A stretch of DNA of 64,000 bases from Adenophora triphylla var. japonica (taxonomy: Eukaryota; Streptophyta; Magnoliopsida; Asterales; Campanulaceae), in contig JAFEMH010002081.1 of NCBI GenBank assembly GCA_022495995.1, positions 186,001-250,000 on the forward strand, written 5' to 3'. The translations under genes and the position numbers were made by a program. The notes below the pieces were generated by a model. The model was not told the DNA's origin, ran no database searches, and saw only the letters and a program-made list of their open reading frames with translations. Shown piece by piece: positions 55,031 to 64,000 of this stretch (the stretch's first letter is position 1; each line of letters begins with the position of its first letter).

Positions 55031-56083
55031 TGTAGACACCCCATTCTGAACTCATAATTACATGATTACACTACTCTTTATCTCTCTTTTGTGTTTTGAT
55101 GAAAGCATATCAGTTTCGTCATATTTTGTTAAGTTTCTAACTAACCTCGTTAGTTTTGGACCTAACTGACTAACGGAACAACTGAAGAGGACAAAATAGT
55201 CATCAGACTAGTTATCTCGCACGAGATATCATATCTCGCGCGAGATATCCCCTCGACAGGATGTGCAGAAATCACTCTCCTTCTCCCTTTCAAACTCTCT
55301 TTTTGGATAAAACCTTATCTATTCGGGTATCCAATCAGAACTGAGTTCTGGAACCTTCCTAGGGGATTTTACCTCTCCACCTTCACCTCTCCAACCTCCT
55401 ATAAACACTGGATGACTTTCAGTGTTTCGGAGGTCGACGATTTTGATCCTTGATCAAGAAAACACACAACACACACAAATTTGTTGGTTTCTTTCCACGA
55501 AAGACTCCTTCAAATCACTCACAAACAACTCCTAGATTCGTCCTTTAACCACATTGATTGACGAACATCGAAGCCCGAATCAAAGGACCAAGGCGAAGCT
55601 CCGTCCGCATCAAGATCCGAATCAAGGATCGAGGCGAAGCTCTGTCCGCATCAAGGTTCGACTCTAAACTTGAGTCGAAACTCTGTCCGAATCTCTCCTC
55701 AAAAGGTAATCATCCTTTAAACTTTCGTTTCTCTTCTCAACCCCTCTATTGATTTTAGAGTAGCGTAATCCCATCAAAAGAATTAGCCTAGAGTCCCTTC
55801 AGTCAATGGAGGCAATCTCGAAGCATACAATCCGACATTCCTAATCAAGAAATTGATTAGGGTTTACTTGTTTTCTTTAATTCTACATATTGTAAAGATT
55901 GAAAACCTCTCTTTTCTTTAGCAAGACCGATCTCCGAATTGGGTGGAATGGATGCTCCTTGACCTACCCATTTCATAACCTAAGCCCCGAACCCAAATCT
56001 CTTTCAAAATGGTTTTTCTATGTTTCCAAACGAATAATATAGGTGGCGACTCCAAAAGATAAAATTCTTCTCACAACGCTACA
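55031..56083 (+). repeat. G2 3' LTR
   Basis: Collinear with 39700-40748, with the same palindrome pair (55215-55226, 55234-55245). Confidence 0.93.
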
Positions 56084-56922
56084 GGTTGCAGGAGAGGCTT
56101 GGGGCTTTGCCAGGGGCTTCGCCTACTCAGTGCCCTTGGGTGATTTCTCGGAGGGATACACCTAGGCAGCAGGATCACGGTAGCTGGGAGATGATGATGG
56201 CTAGGTTGTCCACCTCGGTCATTTACTGGTGGGTGCCTCATTAGAGGTTGCAGACTCGGAGGACGTTTCAGGAGTCCTATGTAGTGAGGGTTCCGAGGCT
56301 TTCTTGGTCATATTTCTACATCCCCTCTTTAGTTTCCAGGCAGTTTGGGATCTTGCAGGAGCCGTTGGACAAATGGGAGGACATCTGTACCATGGAGGTG
56401 GTGTCTTTTGACATGAGGGATCCAGCCAGCTTTTCACTTTTCTCGAGGGCATGGACATACGCCGCTTTTCCACCCAGGGCCATTCTCAAGAGCAGAAAGA
56501 GAACCATACTGACCACAACTTACTTGGACTGGTACGAGAGGGAAAAGGGGGCGGCTCAGATTGTTTTGGGAGAGAGGCGTCAAGCTTTATTGGGTGCTGA
56601 CTGTGACTCCAGCAGGACTTTGAGGGAGACTGAGGCCAAGGCTAGCTGCCATAACCAATCAGGTGATCTTATTAGAGACATAGAAGCCCGATATGAGAGA
56701 CTATCGAAGGTCTCTCCTCTTACAGAGGCTCAGCGGGAGGAGATATGGGCTCGTGCCAGGGTAGAGAAGGCACTTATTGACACAGGCTTGGTGGAGGCTC
56801 CAGTAAGGATTCCTGAGATTGGGATGAGGGAGACCGACATCATCGATAAGAAGAGGAAGAACACTCGGCGGGGTCAAGGTAAAGGAAAGAAATGCAAGGA
56901 AGACCTCGTTGAGGACAACTGA
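56084..56922 (+). pseudogene. G1 antisense gene B, 3' part
   Basis: Continuation of the gene interrupted by G2. The frame matches that of 39090-39699 when G2 and one copy of ggttg are ignored. It has an aromatic-rich region (SYVVRVPRLSWSYFYIPSLV, VVSFDMRDPASFSLFSRAW), then YLDWYEREKGAAQIV and helical charged segments. It ends with a Lys/Arg-rich tail (KKRKNTRRGQGKGKKCKEDL), likely nuclear, at a TGA at 56920-56922. One stop (near 56244) interrupts the frame. Function unknown. Confidence 0.6.
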
Positions 56923-57441
56923 GAGACCTATTCCGAGTACCTAGTTATTGCCGTTTGCAAACACATTAGTTTATTAGGTCTTTTTTGTATGTTTTAGTCT
57001 TTGTAGCAGGTTAGCAGAGTCAAGAGTAGACCGTGCTTGAACTCATCAAGAAGTTTTTGACTTGTAAATAACAAAGATATTATCTTAGAAATTATAAGAC
57101 ACATTTCATGGAAACTTTGAATGTCTTATTTATTGTTTAGATCTAACCATTTCTGGCTGCCTACCTTCCCCTTTTACAAGAAAGACTAAATGGCTCAGGT
57201 CTTTGTAGTTCATTCTGGTGAACTATTAGGATTTTTGTTGTGTGTTTTTTTTTATGTGCAACCCTGTTTTTTCCCTAGACCGCCCTTTTTAGGGTTTTCA
57301 TCCTAGCTGGGCATTACTCTTTTTTGCATTATTTTTTTCTTTTTTTTATATGTGCGACCCTATTTTTTGCCTAGACCACCCTTCTCAAGGTTTTTAGCCT
57401 AGCTGTGTATTACTCTTTTTTGCACTATTTTTTTTTTAACT
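56923..57441. other. G1 region between antisense gene B and the end of pol
   Basis: Noncoding. It holds a ~98 bp tandem duplication (about 57250-57340 and 57349-57435), each copy containing ccctagaccgccctt or a close variant and a T-run. Its complement matches repeats in G2 (52525, 53228, 53310), so this is a shared Tat 3' motif. Confidence 0.65.
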
Positions 57442-57678
57442 TTAGACATAGTACCAGCGGAGCTTGTCACCGTTGACTGGATGAACAAAGGGATTGCCGT
57501 CCAGGTCCGCAAGCTTCATTGCTCCTCCCGATAGTATCTTTTGCACCACGTACAGGCCGATCCAAACGGGTTCCCATTTTCTCAGAGGGTTATCTCTGGT
57601 AGGGGGCTTTACTTTCAGTACCAAGTTACCCTCTTTGATATCTCTGGCCTTGACCTTTTTGTAGAATGCCCTGGCCAT
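57442..57678 (-). pseudogene. pol: G1 pol: integrase C-terminal part
   Basis: C-terminal beta-rich part of integrase. LVLKVKPPTRDNPLRKWEP and GGAMKLADLDG resemble the GPY/F-like end of gypsy integrases. It stops at 57442. Linked to the main integrase frame (ending 57839) through a ~160 bp stretch with a stop and a frameshift that still encodes EIPSLRILLENSVNEVEW-type sequence. Confidence 0.75.
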
Positions 57679-57838
57679 TCACCTTTGGTAGGCTCGGGTG
57701 TGTTCCATGGCCTTTAGCCTCCTTTCAATTAAGTAGGGCCAATTCATCATGCCGGCTGCATAACCATTCTACTTCATTGACACTGTTTTCCAGGAGGATC
57801 CTTAATGATGGGATTTCCAACTCTACTGGAAGTACTGC

Positions 57839-59299
57839 TTACATCCTGTAGGTCAGGGTGAAAGGGGTTTCTCCCATGGCTGTTTTAACAGACGTTCTGT
57901 AGCCCCAGAGTGCCAGATGCAGATTTTTGGGCCAGTCACGACCGCGGGTGGCCATTTTCCGGATAATTCTCTTGAGTGTCATATTGGCAGCTTCTACTAC
58001 TCCATTGGTCTGAGGCCTATATGGGGATGATTTGTGGCGAGGGACTCTGAACTCTGACAGAAATCTATCATAGTCCCCTTCAAAGTGCGACCCGTTATCT
58101 GAAATGATCTCATTGGGCACCCCATATCTGCACATGATGTTTTCTTTGACAAACTGGGCCACTTTCTTGGAAGTGAGGACCTTATAGGACTTGGCTTCCA
58201 CCCACCTCGTGAAGTAGTCTACTGCCACTAACGCAAATTCATGCTCATTGCTTCCTGTCGGGGCTATCTTCCCTATCACGTCAATGCCCCAAGTTGCAAA
58301 CGGCCAAGGAGTCATCATGCAGTACAAGTTGTGAGGCGAAAGATGATTAAGGTTGGCAAACTGTAGGCATTTGTCACACTCTCGAACATGCGGGACACAG
58401 TCTGTTTCCATGGAAATCCAGTAGTAGCCCATTCTGAAGATTACTTGCATCAATGCCCTGACATTCATATGAGGACCACAGGGACCATTATGGACTTCAC
58501 TCATTAGCTCTCTTGCCATTTCTTTGGTGACACACAGGAGGAGTGGTCCTTGGTACCGCTTCTTGTACATATCTCCCCCTAGGATGATATAGTGAGAGGC
58601 CAGCCGCTTCAAGGCTTGCAAGCTTTTGGCTTTGATGCCTTCCCTTGGTCTACCTTCTTCATCTCTAAAAGTTGACTCCCCATCTTTGAGGAACTGGTAA
58701 ATCTGACTGTACCAAGGTTCCTTGACAGGCTCAGGTCCCAAGTCTATTTCGCAACAGAAAGCCGGGGCTTCTCTTCTACCCACTTTGAATGGTTTTATTG
58801 CCTTTCCCTCTGGGATCTCTACCAATGAGGCTAGAGTGGCTAAGGCATCTGCAAATCTGTTCTTGTCTCTTAGCAGGTAATGGAAGGTCACTTCTCTGAA
58901 CTGCTCAGTCAATTCTTCCATATAGGCATGATACCTCTGAAGATTAGGATCCACATTCTTCCACTTGTTGGAGACCTGGTTGATGTTCAGGGCTGAGTCT
59001 CCATAGATATCGAGTTCCTTGACATTTCTTTCTAAGGCAGCCTCCAAACCAGCAATACAAGCTTCATACTCTGCAACATTGTTTGTGACAGGGAAGTTCA
59101 ACTTGATGGCTATTGGCGTGTGCTCATCTTTCGGGTTGACCAGTAGCATTCCTATGTCATTTCCCCTTTTGTTAGCAGCTCCATCAAAGAAAAGCTGCCA
59201 TCGGTTCTCAGGCTCAACTACGAAGATCCCTTCATCCAGAAACTGGGGTTCATGCCCTCGGTCCTCATTGCTAGGGAAGTTTGCCAGATCGTCTGACAA
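57839..59299 (-). CDS. pol: G1 pol: archaeal-type RNase H and integrase
   Basis: An open frame of 486 aa. The N-terminal third is a second RNase H (WQLFFDGAANKRGNDIG, then NNVAEYEACIAGLEAAL and IYGDSALNINQVSNKW: D, E and D active-site positions present). Integrase follows with its zinc region (EVHNGPCGPHMN, CDKCLQFAN) and core (WGIDVIGKI, ISDNGSHFEG, NGVVEAAN: D, D, E). A dual RNase H next to integrase is diagnostic of Tat/Ogre. This is the best preserved part of G1; all catalytic residues I can place are intact. Confidence 0.88.
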   Translation of the reverse strand: MSDDLANFPSNEDRGHEPQFLDEGIFVVEPENRWQLFFDGAANKRGNDIGMLLVNPKDEHTPIAIKLNFPVTNNVAEYEACIAGLEAALERNVKELDIYGDSALNINQVSNKWKNVDPNLQRYHAYMEELTEQFREVTFHYLLRDKNRFADALATLASLVEIPEGKAIKPFKVGRREAPAFCCEIDLGPEPVKEPWYSQIYQFLKDGESTFRDEEGRPREGIKAKSLQALKRLASHYIILGGDMYKKRYQGPLLLCVTKEMARELMSEVHNGPCGPHMNVRALMQVIFRMGYYWISMETDCVPHVRECDKCLQFANLNHLSPHNLYCMMTPWPFATWGIDVIGKIAPTGSNEHEFALVAVDYFTRWVEAKSYKVLTSKKVAQFVKENIMCRYGVPNEIISDNGSHFEGDYDRFLSEFRVPRHKSSPYRPQTNGVVEAANMTLKRIIRKMATRGRDWPKNLHLALWGYRTSVKTAMGETPFTLTYRM

Positions 59300-59340
59300 C
59301 CGCTTGACCCTTGATTGCCTTTCTCGTTACATAGTTGATG

Positions 59341-59757
59341 TTACTCAGCTAGGAAGAACGACCACTTTGCTAGACGCATCGAAAGGGAAGGCTTGTCGAA
59401 GATGTACTTGATGGGGTCCATTTTCGAGACCAAGTTCACAGAGTGGGCCTGCATGTAATGCTTTAGCTTACCGACTACCCAAACTATTCCTGCACAAGTG
59501 TTTTCGTACACCGAGTAATTGAGCTCACTCCCTTGCAGCTTCTGATTGACAAAGAAAATGGCATTTTCTACTCGAGATTCCTTCTTTTCCTGAGCCAGCA
59601 TAGCCTCAACTGTCATATCAGTGACAGTAAGATAGAGCAGAAGAGGTTTCTGTCCATGTGGGGGGCATAGCACTGGGGGATGTACTAGGTACGCCTTGAT
59701 TTGGTCAAAGGCATCCTGGCATTCCTCATTCCATTCTGTGTCCGCATTTTTCTTCAT
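59341..59757 (-). pseudogene. pol: G1 pol: gypsy RNase H
   Basis: RT-linked RNase H region (WNEECQDAFDQIKAYLV, PLLLYLTVTDMTVEAMLAQE, VYENTCAGIVWVVGKLKHY). It is separated from RT by a TAG where a Glu codon is expected (59758-59772). It ends early through a frameshift near 59330, after which the coding sequence continues to the second RNase H. Confidence 0.82.
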
Positions 59758-59772
59758 GAGCTTGAAGATGGG

Positions 59773-60933
59773 CTAACACATGGTAGTCAGCTGGTTGACA
59801 AAATGGCTGATGTACTGTAACTTGCCCATAAAGATTTTGACCTCTGTCTGGGTTCGAGGTGGCCTCATGTCCATAATGGCTTTGATCTTTCGGGGATCGA
59901 TTTCAATGTCTCGTTCTGTGACCATATACCCAAGCACTTTTCCCCTTGTCACCCCAAAGGTGCATTTTGCAGGGTTCAGTCTCATGGAATGTTGTCTCAA
60001 CCGCTCAAAGAACTTTTGCAGGTCGATAAAGTGCTGTCCATCCACACCTCTGGAATGGATTATCATGTCATCGACATAGACCTCAATTTCTTTGGGGATC
60101 ATGTCGTGAAAGAGTGCAGTCGCTGCCCTTTGATACGTAGCCCCGACATTCTTAAGCCTAAAAGGCATCACCGTGTAGCAGTATGTCCCCCATGGTGTAG
60201 TGAAGGCTGTCTTTTCTTAGTCTTCTTCTGCCATCTTAATCTGGTTATAGCCAGCAAAGCCATCAATGAAGGATTTGACTTCGTAGTTGGCGGTAGCATC
60301 CACCAGAATGTATATGTTTGGCAACGGATAGTCATCCTTGGGACTGGCCTTGTTCAGATCCCGGAAATCAATGCAACAGCGTACCTTCCCATTGGATTTA
60401 GTCAAAGTCACGTTATTCGATAACCATGTCGGATATTCGATGACCCTGATGAATCCTACCCATAGTAGCTTCTCAATTGCTTCCTTGACCTGTAGAGACC
60501 ACTCTGGCTTAATCTTTCTTAACTTCTGCTTTACTAGCTTGGCATCGGGTGCCAGAGGGATCCTGTGCTCCACAATCGAGCTATCCAGCCCCGACATATC
60601 CTTATACGACCATGTGAACACATCCATGTACTCTCTGAGAAGATTGACCAGTCTGTCCTGTTCAGCCCCTTGGAAGAAGTTCTCGATCTGTGTCTCTTTA
60701 GGTTCCTCGACAGTACCCAAGTTAACACTCGTCAAAACCTCCTCGGCAGCTTGGGTCCGGTTTTCCTCTTTATCGGTAACCTGCTGAAATATTTCTTTAA
60801 TGTATTGTTCATTTAGTGTGTTTGCATCTTGTTCAAATGAATCATTATTAACTGTCGTTAAGTTATTAGTTAATTTATCATTTGTTAAGTTGGCAATAAG
60901 GGGGTACTCGGAAAGATCTATCATTTCATTCAA
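59773..60933 (-). pseudogene. pol: G1 pol: reverse transcriptase
   Basis: RT in two same-orientation pieces, 60933-60217 and 60171-59773. The first has SGLDSSIVEHRIPLAPDAK, PEWSLQVKEAIEKL and RCCIDFRDLNKASPKDDYP. The second has the catalytic VYVDDMIIHS and the thumb region (GYMVTERDIEIDPRKI). A TAA near 60215-60217 splits them just after MAEED. The N-terminal region upstream is acidic (DKEENRTQAAEE). No protease motif (DTGA/DSGA type) is visible upstream. Confidence 0.87.
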
Positions 60934-61107
60934 AGCGAAAGGGAAGATAACATTGGCTACATATTCATAATCTTCAGGCGTGAGGCCTTCAGATGACTCA
61001 GAGGACTCGAATTCGAAGACTCCTGATTCAAACGACTCTTGACCCTAGCGACTCTTGACCCTACACTACTTATTTACCAAAGTGTTTGACTGGGTTGGAC
61101 AGGGGGG

Positions 61108-61920
61108 TTACTCTTTGCTGCTGTGGCCCTGGGGAGAAGCAATCTTGTTGGCGTTCTTCAGAAAGCTGGAAATCTCAAACTGATCAAAAGCTTGTCCAGG
61201 GTCATTTGTAGGTTGGTGCCTCGAGAAGATGGTGAGGGGATCCAGAGAGGCCTGGTGCAATCTCTCAGTAAGCTCGTCCGTGACAACTGGACTCATTGAT
61301 TGGAGGGTCTGATTCATCTTGTCGAGTCACTGTTGGTAGGTCATCTTTTCTCTGCTGATTTTTGATACCACAACTTTGTCTGTATAGCTAACAGGAGGGT
61401 TGGCTTGGATCATACTGATAAAGTCTTCTTTGGGTGAAGCTTTGATTCTGCCTTGATTAACCATGTGTTCTATATGGGTCTTGTACTCTGCCTCCAAATC
61501 TTCTAGCTTCTTGTTGAACTTAACAATGGCTATGAATTCAGAGTTTTCTGCCTCTAAAGGATCAATGGCGATGAGATTGTTAGATTGGATATTATCTTGG
61601 CTGATCGGCTCCTTAGTGGGCTCCTTGGCGTAGCTGACATAATAGTCGAACTTGCCCGAGGGCTCTCCCAGAGTTCCTACACTCGTGTCCCCTGCTTCGT
61701 ACCTCTCTTTCAACTTTTGTTGCGTGGACTTCTTCTTCTTCCTTGAGGGAGCATCTTCGTTAAAATAGTCCTGGTAAGCATCTTCCAAACATCCGTCGCA
61801 GTCACAAACGTCATACCAAAAGTGGGGTCTGGGCTGAGCTGGGACGACCTCCCCTCCAGGCACTTGGTTACCACCATTGTTCGCTATCACACCGACCATT
61901 CTAAACCCTAGGTTGATCAA
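61108..61920 (-). pseudogene. G1 ORF upstream of pol, unrecognised
   Basis: One minus-strand frame interrupted by a single TGA (at 61327, consistent with Trp-to-stop). It has a cysteine cluster (YDVCDCDGCLEDAY), a basic run (SRKKKKSTQQKLKERY) and a coiled-coil-like helix (FNKKLEDLEAEYKTHIEHM). It occupies the place of gag but lacks the CHHC knuckle and the capsid pattern of Tat gag seen in G2. I do not recognise it. It may be a rearranged gag/pol N-terminus or an Ogre-type extra ORF. Confidence 0.45.
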
Positions 61921-63533
61921 ACTGACTGCTATGATGAACTATCCGAGATCTCTGCACTGACAAGCTGCTGACCTGGTATTCTCACCCACTTCTTTCTCGC
62001 TGCGGGAAAGGGATAGGCAAGGTTTAGACTCTGGGGTAGGTGTTTCGGCTGAAGGCTCAAGTAATATGCAAAATTAAGAATCTTCCGGTTTACTTAAAAC
62101 AGTGTCTTTTATTTATTTCTATTTGGTTGGAAAAGGGTTTGCCCTTCTTTTTCGCAACTACTCTAGATCCTGGATCAGTGGGTTCCGTCACTACGTCTAT
62201 AAGCCCCTCGTTTTCCACCTGTATTTAGACCTCTAGGGTGGACAACCCCGGGTGAGGGTCCTATAGGGCACGCGGATCCCATCGACCGAGAGAGAAGAAT
62301 GCTCATAGGGTCTAGTGGATCATAGGAACTTTTAACGCGCGAGCGATGCAGATTATAGTCAAGGCAATGCTGGGAAAGTCTCATCTTTTAGCCTCAACAA
62401 AATTTTGGCAGAGTTTCGCTTGCGCGATAGACGTTTTGACTTTGGAATTGTCCAAGAAAATAATAGGCATGGGTCGAACGGTAAAATCCGAATGACACGG
62501 TGTCACATTGAGCGTCGTTGCATACTTCGCGCGAGTCAAAGTCAAAGTCAATGCCGGTTCAAGATCTTGCCAATTTTTCATTGGCGGAATTTTGGCAGAG
62601 TTTCGCTTGGGCGAAAGATCTTGATTTTTGGCACGGACTCAGGCTTGACTCTTACGTATCCCGTGCGGGTCAAAGTCGAAGTCAATGCCGGAGATAAGGT
62701 TCTGCCTATTTTCCTTGGCGGAATTTCGGCAGAGTTTCGCTTGCGCGAAGTATCTTGACTTTCGACATGGGCTAGGGTTTGACCTTTACGGGGGTATACA
62801 ATGAGGCTATATGACACGGTCTAGACCAAAAACCAACCAAAATGTCACGGTTTTAAAATGTGTGACACGGACTAGTGCATTGGTCGACATTAGCTGCCAT
62901 GGGGAGTTTGGGATGATTCCGTGCGCGCCCGGGAGCGTCGTAACACTGTCTGTGACTGCAGCTGAACAACCATCCCGGGTTAAAAGGACGTGCGTGCAAA
63001 GTGTACAGGATATATATGGTGCGCGTAGTGTACGATCTCCTAAAAATATTCCTGTTTGAGTTAAAACAGAGATTTTCAAAAATGTGTTTTAAAGGAATGT
63101 TTTTCGGGACACGGGAAAATGCAGCAAGTAAGCACGTAAATTTTTTGGAGCCCGGTCAGTCTTGGACCTGAATAGCTCCAAGCTGCCAAAGCTGCCAGAT
63201 TAACCTCAGAAAGTGTCCTGGTGGAACTGCCAAAAGAAGCCGCCCGGCTATGATCCATGCAGATCAAGCCGTCCGGCTAGATCTAGCAGCTTTCCAGGTT
63301 CCAAATTTTTTCATTTCCAGGTTGCTCCCCGAACATTTTGGGCACCTTTCAGCTTCAGAATTCTCCCTGTTTATCACTTCAGAGTATGCACAACCTCAAG
63401 AAGAATGCAAAGGATGCATGAAAAAGAAAGAAAAAACGCGTAAGCACAAAGAACGGATCCGCGGCGGAAGGCTAACCCTCATAAACGTTTCCAACAATTC
63501 TTATGAAAAAAGAAGTTTGGAAACCTTTACATT
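61921..63533 (-). other. G1 leader with internal repeats
   Basis: 1.6 kb between the primer site and the first ORF. A repeat containing ggcagagtttcgcttg starts near 62407, 62592 and 62726. A palindrome pair GCCGCCCGGC (63239-63248) and GCCGTCCGGC (63268-63277), starts 29 bp apart, lies 290 bp from the primer site. Short ORFs here look like chance frames in the repeats. Confidence 0.6.
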
Positions 63534-63551
63534 TCCCCAGCGGAGTCGCCA
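63534..63551 (-). other. G1 primer binding site (tRNA-Arg type)
   Basis: On the minus strand TGGCGACTCCGCTGGGGA lies five bases inside the 5' LTR. This type is used by Ogre/Tat elements. G2 has the same site with one difference. Confidence 0.85.
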
Positions 63552-63556
63552 AACTA

Positions 63557-64000
63557 TGAATGTGGGCCCAAATCGCGGATTGTGAAACCGTTTCTTTATA
63601 GGGTCGCCGCTTCACCTCAGGTTGAAGACATCCGATTTATTGAAAAACAGAGTCGCCACGCCATTTTGATTTCCTCAAAACTTTGAAAAAAAGGAATAGA
63701 GTCCGGAGGTTAAGTTACTCCTTGGGAAGAACATTTGGCATTCACCCAAGGAGCCTTGCCAAAGGCAAGTCTTCCTAGATCTTATTTTTGTGCTTAGGTT
63801 TGTGCTCTCGTGTGTGTGATGTGATTTGAAAAAGGGGAGGGAATATGCCAAGTTATCTTCCGGACGTATAAACCATTTGAGTTGGTTATCGCTAGGGATT
63901 CCTTGGATTTGATGTGTTCGGGATTTTGATACCGTGCTCATCTTGGACTTATGATCATCATTAAGTGACCTTTTTACCCTCCCGTTGAAATAATCAACCA
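63557..64000 (-). repeat. G1 5' LTR, partial (continues beyond window)
   Basis: Starts tgaatgtgggccc and is collinear with 32541-32990, with about 24 differences by eye. Confidence 0.92.

Larger units (their letters stand above)
39700..56083 (+). mobile_element. G2: gag-only Tat/Ogre-like LTR retrotransposon
   Basis: LTRs at 39700-40748 (1,049 bp) and 55031-56083 (1,053 bp), both TGTAGACACC..CGCTACA, with the 5 bp duplication ggttg (39695-39699, 56084-56088). The primer site is of the tRNA-Arg type. Excluding the nested G3 it is about 7.7 kb. It encodes a Tat-type gag only; no RT, RNase H, integrase or protease is visible. It therefore depends on another element. It is inserted in antisense gene B of G1, and its LTRs are nearly identical, so it is young. 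Confidence 0.9.
32541..64000 (-). mobile_element. G1: giant Tat/Ogre-type Ty3/gypsy element (runs off window)
   Basis: Minus-strand element with its 3' LTR at 32541-34350. Its 5' LTR starts at 63557 and continues past the window end. Without the nested 16.4 kb G2 it covers about 15.1 kb here. The primer site is of the tRNA-Arg type and the polypurine tract is CCGAGGGGCTTC. Pol has RT, RNase H, a second (archaeal-type) RNase H and integrase, in the order diagnostic of Tat/Ogre. Two antisense genes lie between pol and the 3' LTR. No Tat gag or aspartic protease is recognisable. The two LTRs differ at roughly 5% of the ~445 bases that can be compared, so G1 is older than G2 and G3. It is inserted in the env-like ORF of C3. 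Confidence 0.9.

Noticed and set aside
59019..59411. Plus-strand ORFs of 80-150 aa across G1 pol (59019-60816)
   Set aside because: They are antisense shadows of the conserved RT/RNase H coding sequence.

Overview
This 64 kb window is plant nuclear heterochromatin-like DNA, probably from a eudicot. It contains two SAUR (auxin-responsive) gene copies and a CACTA transposase with introns. Almost everything else is LTR retrotransposons, several nested inside one another. I see no bacterial, organellar or rRNA/tRNA genes. No host gene here looks fully intact.

Layout. (1) 1-476 and 13943 to about 16035 are parts of a CACTA (En/Spm) TNP2 transposase gene. Its intron was hit by a 13.5 kb Sirevirus-like Ty1/copia element, C1 (477-13942, minus strand, TSD atttg). 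C1 carries extra, divergently transcribed ORFs beyond gag-pol. (2) 16041-18258 is a solo gypsy-type LTR (S1). (3) Two minus-strand SAUR copies (18820-19157, broken; 26241-26531, frameshifted C-terminus) are separated by a 6 kb copia element, C2 (19978-25941, TSD ttttt). (4) A copy of the first ~90 bases of the window recurs at 27033. It abuts C3, a decayed, 5'-truncated Sirevirus-like copia (27121-32540, plus strand). (5) C3's env-like ORF is interrupted by G1, a giant Tat/Ogre-type gypsy element on the minus strand (32541 to beyond 64000). G1 is interrupted by G2 (39700-56083, plus strand, TSD ggttg), a gag-only Tat-like element. G2 is interrupted by G3 (40892-49531, plus strand, TSD tatcg), a gag-only element of the TR-GAG type. 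The nest C3 > G1 > G2 > G3 is four levels deep.

How the parts relate. G1 has pol (RT, two RNase H domains, integrase) but no gag or protease that I recognise. G2 has gag but no pol. The two share the same tRNA-Arg type primer site, the same polypurine tract and Tat-specific noncoding motifs, so a G1-like element could have mobilised G2. On the strand opposite its pol, G1 carries two host-like genes. The first has three recognisable introns.

Most interesting signal: four families (C2, G1, G2, G3) each carry their own short CG-rich palindrome. It occurs in pairs at nearly constant spacing (about 19-22, 29 or 40 bp). In G1 and G2 the pairs recur in the LTR promoter, in the leader and upstream of internal genes, like operator sites. 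C1 instead carries many copies of a TGACAGCT/CTGTCAG motif. Separately, the two LTRs of C1, G2 and G3 differ mainly at CAG/CTG trinucleotides. This suggests a methylation-linked sequencing artefact or a local mutational process, and it makes LTR dating here unsafe.
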